Positions 6,843-12,846 of a stretch of 12,846 nt of DNA are shown here, one piece after another (the first letter of the stretch is position 1; each line of letters starts with the position of its first letter). Under the pieces are notes generated by a model that did no database searches, was not told the DNA's origin, and saw only the letters and a program-made list of their open reading frames with translations. The translations under genes and the position numbers were made by a program. This stretch comes from Francisellaceae bacterium UBA6186 (lineage in GTDB: Bacteria; Pseudomonadota; Gammaproteobacteria; UBA6186; Azoamicaceae): positions 1-12,846 of the forward strand of contig DITK01000003.1 in the NCBI GenBank assembly GCA_002422785.1, written 5' to 3'.

Positions 6843-8495
6843 TTGTTTTATTTTTTAGTGTATATGTTAAGTAAAGTTGTCAAATTAAAAAATCATTTTA
6901 ATAAAATTATAAAATCTTTAAGTAAACCAAGTTGGTATCTATTTCCGCAACAAGCGAGAGATTCTACCTGCCATTGTTTGATTATTTTTAATTTTGCGTT
7001 ATTGAAAAAAATTAAAGCGGGCTCGGTAAATTATGGTTGGTTGACCCAAGAAGATTGGATTGGGGTCACTTTTTCAGGAATAGTTGCTTGGCAGCAAGCC
7101 ATGACAAGATTAACTAATCCAGAAGTTGGCGAAGATAATTCATTTAGTAAGTATCAACAAAATATATTCGAGAATGGCATACATTTAAATAAAATTTATA
7201 CTAAATCAGGTCGTAAATATTATAAATCTGAGTTAAACCCATTAAAAAATTTGCAAAAAATATGGCTATCTCCCTATCATTTTGTTAATACTGAGCACCA
7301 TCCTGATGTATTAGAAAAAACCTTACCGTTATATTCAGACGGCATAAATGACTTTATTTTTGATGTGCATAAAAATTGTTATCAAAAATTAGAGCCATTA
7401 GTACATCAATCTAATCTAAAATATAATATAGATGCTAATAGTCATATTATTTATTTATCAGGGAGTAATAAAATTTTCAAGTTGTCGGCAGAATATAAGC
7501 AATATTTGCAATTGCCTAATTACGCTTGTTTGTCAGCGTATGAATTAAAATCTAGTAGTGCTGTTAAATTTAAATATGGATATAAATACCAATATTTACC
7601 ACAACAAGCCAAAGACAATGTTTATTTTCATGTTGGGTTATTTCAATTATTAAATTTAGCAATGGGGATAGATAGAGAAAATAATATTATCAATCAAGAG
7701 CATGAATTATATCCAGTATATCAAAACTTACGCCAAGAAATGGCTAAAAATCCAGAAAATCCCTGGGGTTTTTCGGAGTTTAACGCTCAGAATAGTTTAG
7801 AGTATCATGTGACTGAAATTTTTAAATCCAATCCAGAATTTATGCAAGAAGTAATTAATGTTAATAATTACCCATTTAATACTTTTGAACATTATGAAGA
7901 ATTAGACAATCTCTACGATAGTAAAGATCCAAAAAATCGTAAGTCACTAGCTGATCAGAAAAAATTACTACCTTGTAAAGAACAAATGCTAGCATATAGT
8001 TTTTCGCAAGCACTATTAGTAGTTTGGGCAGCTGCTGTTAGCGAAGAATCATTGTATGCCGTATTGGAGTTGCCGACTATATTGCGCCCTATTTTATATT
8101 TTGCTAATCACAATTACCAAAAAAATATTTTTCGTACTGTTTACAATAATAAATCTGGCACAAATATTATAGATCCAAATAGTTTTATGGCTGTTTGGCA
8201 AAAAATAAAGAACATATTACAAGCTAAAGGCATAGAAGATTTATTTAGTTTTGATGGCCATGGGGTGGTCATAAGTTTTGATAAAGATTTAATGTCGATT
8301 CAAAATAATAATATGTCAATCGATTACCCTAAAATTATGTCAGATTTAGGTTTTACTGTTATAGATTCTTTATATTCAGAAAAAGTTAAACCATGGTATG
8401 TGGCAAATCATAATGTTAATCCATATCAAATATTTGGTAATAAAAATAGAAAAATAGCCGATCTTAAATTCAATAATATTAATGCTTCAGCTTAA
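6843..8495 (+). CDS. Hypothetical protein, 550 residues, with internal motif repeats
   Basis: A long, clean frame with coding-like composition, but I do not recognise any family. The start is uncertain: TTG 6843 is favoured by GGAAG at 6827-6831, while ATG 6864 would remove seven residues. There is no signal peptide and no clear membrane helix; the protein looks soluble, aromatic-rich (many Tyr/Phe/Trp) and folded. Two internal repeats stand out. LFPQQARD (33-40) resembles YLPQQAKD (251-258), each followed by an aliphatic/aromatic helix ending in LLK or LLN. YFANHN (419-424) resembles YVANHN (519-524), each followed by IF within five to seven residues. A CHC triplet (43-45) and an EHH (151-153) are possible but unproven metal-ligand sites. 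It stands alone between the ABC operon and the transporter genes. A host-interaction protein or an orphan enzyme are both possible. Confidence 0.82.
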   Translation: MFYFLVYMLSKVVKLKNHFNKIIKSLSKPSWYLFPQQARDSTCHCLIIFNFALLKKIKAGSVNYGWLTQEDWIGVTFSGIVAWQQAMTRLTNPEVGEDNSFSKYQQNIFENGIHLNKIYTKSGRKYYKSELNPLKNLQKIWLSPYHFVNTEHHPDVLEKTLPLYSDGINDFIFDVHKNCYQKLEPLVHQSNLKYNIDANSHIIYLSGSNKIFKLSAEYKQYLQLPNYACLSAYELKSSSAVKFKYGYKYQYLPQQAKDNVYFHVGLFQLLNLAMGIDRENNIINQEHELYPVYQNLRQEMAKNPENPWGFSEFNAQNSLEYHVTEIFKSNPEFMQEVINVNNYPFNTFEHYEELDNLYDSKDPKNRKSLADQKKLLPCKEQMLAYSFSQALLVVWAAAVSEESLYAVLELPTILRPILYFANHNYQKNIFRTVYNNKSGTNIIDPNSFMAVWQKIKNILQAKGIEDLFSFDGHGVVISFDKDLMSIQNNNMSIDYPKIMSDLGFTVIDSLYSEKVKPWYVANHNVNPYQIFGNKNRKIADLKFNNINASA

Positions 8496-8517
8496 ATTAG
8501 TTAATCTAATAAATCAT

Positions 8518-8549
8518 AATTAGACATTATGCTAATAAATATATACTAT
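8518..8549 (+). promoter_or_regulatory. Promoter-like block upstream of first NTT gene
   Basis: TAGACA (8521-8526), a 17-bp spacer, and TACTAT (8544-8549) form a plausible sigma70-type promoter 44 nt before the ATG. The block shares AATT, GACAT (8523-8527) and the 9-mer TAATAAATA (8533-8541) with the block in front of the second NTT gene, with identical spacing. That match is the main support. The -10 alone is weak. Confidence 0.5.
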
Positions 8550-8593
8550 GGCTAGCGATAATAACAATATTATGAAAAATTTGGAGGGGATGC

Positions 8594-9955
8594 ATGTTGC
8601 CGGGATTTTTACGAGCATTGTGGGGAGATTTATCTAAGAAAGAACTTAAAAAATTTAGCATGCTTTCCTGCATCATTACGCTAATTTTAGGTAACTATTG
8701 GATGTTACGAGTCTTAAAAAATCCTATATTTAATGATCTTGTTGGTATGGAATATCAACCATATGCAAAAATGTCTTCCATTGTGGTGGTTGCATTAATC
8801 ATTTTAATTTATAGTAAGCTGATTGATTTGTTTGATAAGAAAACTTTGTTTGATATTATTTGTGCGTTTTACGGCATAATTTTGTTTTTTATTTGCGTGG
8901 TTACATTATATCCAGAAAATTTTTTAATCAGTAGTTCTTCTAAAATTTTTCCTATGATTAGTTGGATACCGGGGAAATTAATTGGCTGGATTTCTTATTT
9001 TACCTTTGAGAGTTATTCGTTACTAATGATACTGTTTTGGTCTTTTGTGGCGAGCATCACTAAACCAGAATCTGCTAAAAAAGGGTATGCCATGATTATT
9101 ACTTGTACCCAGGTAGGCACGATATCAGGCCCTGCATTAGTTACGCATTATGCGACTAAGATCGGCTCTCCTTTATTAGTAGGATTAGGTGCTATTTTAG
9201 TATTGTTGGTGCCATTGCTTGTTAGGCTTTATATGGTAGTTATTCCTAAAGAAGATATACCTGCCATTGCAACTGCCGATGCTAATACAGCAAAAACTGG
9301 ATTTTTTGCAGGAGTTAAATTAATTGTTACTAATCCTTATGTTATGGGAATTTTAGTTGTTTCTACTATATATGAAATTATTGCAACTATTTTAGAATTT
9401 CAAATGAATATGATTGCTAAAGAAGTGTTTACCTCAAGGGACGCATTCGCAGCTTTTACCGGTAAATATGGAATGAGTATAAATAGCTTGGCTATGGTAT
9501 TTGCACTATTAGGAACAAGCTTTTTTATGAGAAGGTTTGGTCTAAGGTTTTGCTTACTTGCGTACCCGGTAGCTATTGGGGTGGTATTATTAATTTTGTT
9601 AGGATTTAATTTTATTGGGGCAAACCATGTCGAAACTATGTGGGCACTTTTTGGTTCTATGGTTGCGGTTAAAGGTTTTAGCTATGCATTAAACAACCCA
9701 ACCAAAGAAGTTATGTATATACCAACCACGAAAGATATTAGATTTAAAGCTAAGGGTTGGATTGAATCTTTTGGTGGAAGAACTGCCAAAGGCACAGGTG
9801 CTGTGGTTACCTCAGCTTTCGCTAAAAATCTTCCAGAATTGTTGTTGTGTGGAACTTTAATTTCTTTAGGAGTGGTTGGGGTATGGATTTTTGTTGCTAA
9901 TCTTCTTGGCAAAAAATTTAATAAATTACAAGCAAGCAATACCATAATAGGTTAG
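8594..9955 (+). CDS. NTT/Tlc-family nucleotide transporter, divergent paralogue
   Basis: An inner-membrane nucleotide exchanger or importer of the Tlc (ATP/ADP translocase) family. It has about 11-12 hydrophobic helices over 453 residues, shorter than the usual roughly 500. Aligned by eye to the second transporter, three of the four family charged residues match: K42 in LRVLKN, E268 in ILEFQ, and K371 in PTKEVMYIP. The Asp that follows the first Lys is Asn43 here. The loop glutamate is E139 (FTFES), two residues away from ungapped register with E158 of the neighbour. GGRTAKGTGA (394-403) matches the glycine-rich C-terminal motif. GGAGGGG (8583-8589) is an excellent ribosome binding site for ATG 8594. 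Its divergence suggests a substrate other than plain ATP/ADP exchange, for example other nucleotides or NAD; this is not decidable from sequence alone. It has its own promoter-like block. Confidence 0.92.
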   Translation: MLPGFLRALWGDLSKKELKKFSMLSCIITLILGNYWMLRVLKNPIFNDLVGMEYQPYAKMSSIVVVALIILIYSKLIDLFDKKTLFDIICAFYGIILFFICVVTLYPENFLISSSSKIFPMISWIPGKLIGWISYFTFESYSLLMILFWSFVASITKPESAKKGYAMIITCTQVGTISGPALVTHYATKIGSPLLVGLGAILVLLVPLLVRLYMVVIPKEDIPAIATADANTAKTGFFAGVKLIVTNPYVMGILVVSTIYEIIATILEFQMNMIAKEVFTSRDAFAAFTGKYGMSINSLAMVFALLGTSFFMRRFGLRFCLLAYPVAIGVVLLILLGFNFIGANHVETMWALFGSMVAVKGFSYALNNPTKEVMYIPTTKDIRFKAKGWIESFGGRTAKGTGAVVTSAFAKNLPELLLCGTLISLGVVGVWIFVANLLGKKFNKLQASNTIIG

Positions 9956-9985
9956 TTATTCGGTTAATATTATTAATTAGATATT

Positions 9986-10017
9986 AATTGGACATGAGCT
10001 TAATAAATAGGTAATAT
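9986..10017 (+). promoter_or_regulatory. Promoter-like block upstream of second NTT gene
   Basis: TGGACA (9989-9994), a 17-bp spacer, and TAATAT (10012-10017) lie 76 nt before the ATG. AATT, GACAT (9991-9995) and TAATAAATA (10001-10009) match the first NTT gene's block position for position. Just upstream, 9975-9985 (AATTAGATATT) is an imperfect copy of 9986-9996, exactly 11 bp (about one helical turn) away. This could be a tandem operator, but AT-richness makes chance matches easy. Confidence 0.5.
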
Positions 10018-10093
10018 TATCGCTTAAAATTTATATATTTAAATATTATTAATTTAAATTACGGTTGGGATAAAAAGGGGATATTAAATTATT

Positions 10094-11641
10094 ATGAGTA
10101 CACATGTAGCTAAAGCAGAATTTACTGGTTGGCGCGCTATGGTTTGGCCAATTCATAATCACGAATTAAAAAAATTTCTTCCTATGGGACTTATGATGTT
10201 CTGTATATTGTTTATTTATACAGTATTGCGAGATACTAAGGACGCAATATTAGTTAACGCTCCTGGATCTGGTGCAGAAAGCTTATCTTTTATCAAAGGT
10301 ATCGGTGTTACAACCGCTGCTGTGTTATTCATGGTTTTATATACCAAAGGTGCCAATATTTTTAAACGAGAGGGTTTGTTTTATGTAACAGCTTTACCGT
10401 TTTTAATATTTTTTGTGTGCTTTGCATTTCTTATATACCCTAATAAAGATTTATTTCATATGAGTTTAGAAAGTATAGAGCAATACCAAGCATTATATCC
10501 TAAATTAAAATGGATAATCCCACTTATTGGTAGCTGGACTTACAGTTTGTTTTACATCTTATCAGAATTATGGGGTAGCGCAGTATTGTCATTATTATTT
10601 TGGCAATTTGCTAATGCTATAACTCCTGTTAAAGAAGCTAAGCGTTTTTATGGTATGTTTGGATTTTTAGGTAATTTTGGATTGTTATTTTCAGGTCCAC
10701 TAGTTATTTATTTATCAAAAATGACAACGAGCTTGGGTCTGTCTCGTGATATGGCGTGGGGGTTAAGTTTAAAATATTTAATGACCGCAGTTGCCATAGC
10801 AGGATGTTTATTGTTAAGTACGTTTTATTGGATTAATCGTAATGTATTAACTGATCCTCGTTACTATGATCCAGAAGCCATGGGCGAAGGCAAGAAATCT
10901 AAAAAGCCAAAATTATCTTTAATGGATAGTTTCCGCTATATTTTATCTTCACCATACATAGGATTAATTGCTATGTTAGTATTGTCTTATGGTGTTTCAG
11001 TCAATTTGTTTGAAGGAATGTGGAAAGGTCAGCTAAAAATAGCATTTACTAACGAGAATGACTTTAACGTCATGATGGGTACCTTATCTACAGTTACCGG
11101 AATTGTTACCATTTTCTTAATGTTAATTGGAAGCAATGTGTTGCGTCGTGTTACTTGGCGTAGTGCTGCGTTAATTACTCCGATAATACTTATTATTGGT
11201 TCATTAATATTTTTTGGCATGATTTTTTATAATAATGCACAAGTGCCCGCTGGCATGAAAATAGTTAATGCACTAAGAGAAGGCCTGATAGATAGAAAAC
11301 TAGTTATAGCCGTATGTTATGTAGGGCTGTTAGTTAATGCCATAGGTAAAGGGGTCAAATACTCATTGTTTGATTCGACGAAAGAAATGGCTTACATTCC
11401 GCTAGATCCTGAACTTAAGGTCAAAGGTAAAGCTGCAGTTGACGTAATAGGCGGTCGAGGCGGTAAAGCTGGTGGCGGTTATATTCAAATGGGCTTACTA
11501 ACTATTTGTAGTTCTAGTGCCTTGTATCAATTAGTGCATATTATTGCGCCTATTGCCGTTGGTATAGTGTTATTATGGATTTTATCAGTGTTTGGTTTAG
11601 CTAAAAAGTTTAAGGCAATAACCCACGAACAACATGCCTAA
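10094..11641 (+). CDS. NTT/Tlc-family nucleotide transporter (ATP/ADP translocase type)
   Basis: An inner-membrane nucleotide transporter, 515 residues, about 12 helices, normal family length. The four charged residues known to matter in this family are all in place: K49 in VLRDTKD, E158 in LSELWGS, E307 in LFEGMWK, and K430 in DSTKEMAYIP. The motif GGRGGKAGGG (453-462) follows. This classical pattern fits an ATP/ADP exchanger of the kind intracellular bacteria use to draw host energy, though paralogues with the same residues can carry other nucleotides. ATG 10094 is the first start after an in-frame stop at 10085; the AAAGGGGA ribosome binding site (10074-10081) is rather far (12-13 nt). The last 8 nt overlap the start of lnt. 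The N-terminus is cytoplasmic (basic, no cleaved signal). Confidence 0.95.
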   Translation: MSTHVAKAEFTGWRAMVWPIHNHELKKFLPMGLMMFCILFIYTVLRDTKDAILVNAPGSGAESLSFIKGIGVTTAAVLFMVLYTKGANIFKREGLFYVTALPFLIFFVCFAFLIYPNKDLFHMSLESIEQYQALYPKLKWIIPLIGSWTYSLFYILSELWGSAVLSLLFWQFANAITPVKEAKRFYGMFGFLGNFGLLFSGPLVIYLSKMTTSLGLSRDMAWGLSLKYLMTAVAIAGCLLLSTFYWINRNVLTDPRYYDPEAMGEGKKSKKPKLSLMDSFRYILSSPYIGLIAMLVLSYGVSVNLFEGMWKGQLKIAFTNENDFNVMMGTLSTVTGIVTIFLMLIGSNVLRRVTWRSAALITPIILIIGSLIFFGMIFYNNAQVPAGMKIVNALREGLIDRKLVIAVCYVGLLVNAIGKGVKYSLFDSTKEMAYIPLDPELKVKGKAAVDVIGGRGGKAGGGYIQMGLLTICSSSALYQLVHIIAPIAVGIVLLWILSVFGLAKKFKAITHEQHA

Positions 11642-12846
11642 TATTAAATCTAGCTATAATAAAATATATTTTATAGCAGCGATTATTTCGGGGGCAAGTT
11701 TAACATTAAGCTTTGCCCCTTTTCGCTTATGGATATTTAGTTATTTATCTATAGCAAGTTTAATTTTTTTATTGAACCATTCTTCTGTCCATATCGGTTA
11801 TTTAGGTTTTTTTTGGGGATTAGGATTTTTTGGTAGTAGCGTTTCCTGGATATTTGTAAGTATATATCGATATGGTGGCACCAGTTGGTTGTTATCTGCA
11901 TTTATAACCTCATTATTTATCTGCTTGTTGTCATTATTTCCAGCTATCCATTTAATTTTATTAAAAAAATTCAAGCTAACTAATATAAACAATTGGCGTT
12001 TTTTAATTGCATTCCCAGCTAGCTGGGTACTAATAGAAATGTTTAGAAGTTGGATTTTTACTGGTTTTCCCTGGGTGCTATTAGGATACACTCAATTAAA
12101 TTCTTGGTTAAAATATTATGCCAGTTGTTTTGGTGTTTATGGCGTATCTTTTATAGTAGCTTTTATTGCAAGCTTATTATGCTGGAGCTACTATAAAAAA
12201 TTAACTACCAAAATTATAGTTGCCAGTTTAATTTTAATATTATTTGGATTGGCTTTATTGTTAAAAAATATTAATTTTGCATCAGATCATAAAAAAACCA
12301 ACACGGTAGCTATAATTCAAGGCAATATAGCTCCTGATGATAAATTTCTATTTCAAGATATCAATACTTTAATAAATAGGATTAATGAAATTTACTTTCA
12401 TCCAACAGTAAATCTTTTTGACAACAATATGATAAAACCAATAGATTTGGTTATTTGGCCAGAAAATAGTTTACCGCTGGCAACCAATTATCCAGATGCT
12501 CAGTATTTTTTACATAATATAGATCAATTCGCTAAACAGCATAATTTTGGGTTGTTATTAGGGGTTCCTATAGCTGCCAAAAATTATAATTATTTCTATA
12601 ATTCCGTATTAGGACTAGGAATGGCTACAGGTGTTTACCATAAAATAAATTTAGTACCATTTGGAGATTATGTGCCACTTGAATCATGGTTACGCGGAAT
12701 TATTAATTTTTTTAATTTGCCAATGTCGAGTTTTATTCCCGGCAAGCATTATCAACCAGGAATAATTTTTAACAATAACAAGATATTAGCAACAGTTTGT
12801 TACGATATAGTGTATGCCAGTCAATTGCGTAATAGGGTAGTTGATT
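11634..12846 (+). CDS. lnt: Apolipoprotein N-acyltransferase (3' partial)
   Basis: Transfers the N-terminal acyl chain to apolipoproteins at the periplasmic face of the inner membrane, the last step of lipoprotein maturation. 404 codons lie in the window; the family is about 500 long, so roughly the last hundred are missing. N-terminal membrane helices include the family pattern SLTLSFAPFRLW (22-33) and GFPWVLLGYTQLN (144-156). The nitrilase-like domain follows with all three catalytic residues: E277 in WPENSLP, K337 in YHKINLVPFGDYVP, and C389 in VCYD (where CYE is usual). LPMSSF (362-367) also matches the family. The ATG at 11634 overlaps the previous stop (ATGCCTAA) and has no clear ribosome binding site, so translation is probably coupled to the transporter. 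No better in-frame start precedes the conserved N-terminal helix. Confidence 0.96.
   Translation, partial: MPNIKSSYNKIYFIAAIISGASLTLSFAPFRLWIFSYLSIASLIFLLNHSSVHIGYLGFFWGLGFFGSSVSWIFVSIYRYGGTSWLLSAFITSLFICLLSLFPAIHLILLKKFKLTNINNWRFLIAFPASWVLIEMFRSWIFTGFPWVLLGYTQLNSWLKYYASCFGVYGVSFIVAFIASLLCWSYYKKLTTKIIVASLILILFGLALLLKNINFASDHKKTNTVAIIQGNIAPDDKFLFQDINTLINRINEIYFHPTVNLFDNNMIKPIDLVIWPENSLPLATNYPDAQYFLHNIDQFAKQHNFGLLLGVPIAAKNYNYFYNSVLGLGMATGVYHKINLVPFGDYVPLESWLRGIINFFNLPMSSFIPGKHYQPGIIFNNNKILATVCYDIVYASQLRNRVVD
11691..11723 (+). terminator. Terminator-like hairpin inside the start of lnt
   Basis: GGGGCAA (11691-11697) pairs with TTGCCCC (11713-11719). After a one-base bulge (T11712), GTTTA (11698-11702) pairs with TAAGC (11707-11711), leaving a four-base loop. 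TTTT (11720-11723) follows directly, then C. This gives a 12-pair GC-capped stem plus T-run, the best intrinsic-terminator shape in the window. It lies 50 nt past the transporter stop but within lnt codons 20-30, so it may act as an attenuator rather than a full stop. The T-run is short. Confidence 0.45.

Noticed and set aside
8496..8523. ATTAG / CTAAT / ATTAG alternating arms after the 550-residue gene, suggesting mutually exclusive hairpins or a riboswitch
   Set aside because: The stems are only five A/T-rich pairs and would not be stable; no known riboswitch core was recognised.
10035..10046. 12-bp perfect palindrome ATATTTAAATAT
   Set aside because: Pure A/T palindromes are expected by chance in a spacer this AT-rich; there is no second copy at the other transporter.
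8594..11641. The two transporters as one split or frameshifted gene
   Set aside because: Each is a full-length carrier with its own start, promoter-like block and complete set of C-terminal motifs.
1..12846. tRNA, rRNA, CRISPR arrays, insertion sequences, phage or toxin-antitoxin genes
   Set aside because: None were recognised on either strand; spacers are short and AT-rich without spaced repeats or transposase-like frames.

Overview
The window is an AT-rich (roughly 30% GC by eye), tightly packed stretch of bacterial DNA. Every convincing gene is on the + strand. Two nucleotide transporters of the Tlc/NTT family point to an intracellular, host-energy-using lifestyle. An apolipoprotein N-acyltransferase (Lnt) shows a Gram-negative envelope. 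A GldA/GldF/GldG-like ABC module followed by a DUF4340 protein is an arrangement I associate mainly with Gammaproteobacteria. The best guess is a host-restricted gammaproteobacterium, perhaps Legionellales/Coxiella-like. This is an inference, and an intracellular alphaproteobacterium is not excluded.

Layout. (1) 1-1170: 3' part of a gene for a coiled-coil, repeat-containing hydrophilic protein, ending in a GC-rich Arg-rich tail, followed by a short orphan open stretch (1175-1300). (2) 1383-2099: an unrecognised 238-residue soluble protein. (3) 2215-6747: a four-gene operon with 0-2 nt gaps or overlaps. It encodes an ABC ATPase, an ABC-2 permease, a GldG-like auxiliary protein and a DUF4340 protein, which together look like one envelope complex. 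(4) 6843-8495: an unrecognised 550-residue protein with two internal motif repeats and a probable TTG start. (5) 8594-9955 and 10094-11641: two divergent NTT nucleotide transporters, each preceded by a similar promoter-like block. (6) 11634 to the window end: lnt, overlapping the stop of the second transporter, with a terminator-like hairpin inside its first codons.

Working together: the NTT pair would import or exchange nucleotides across the inner membrane. The ABC module would export or remodel something at the envelope; its substrate is unknown. Lnt finishes lipoproteins. The coiled-coil protein and the 238- and 550-residue proteins are the unexplained content. No tRNA, rRNA, CRISPR array, insertion sequence or phage gene was seen. 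No non-genic stretch reaches 300 bases; the longest is 1171-1382.
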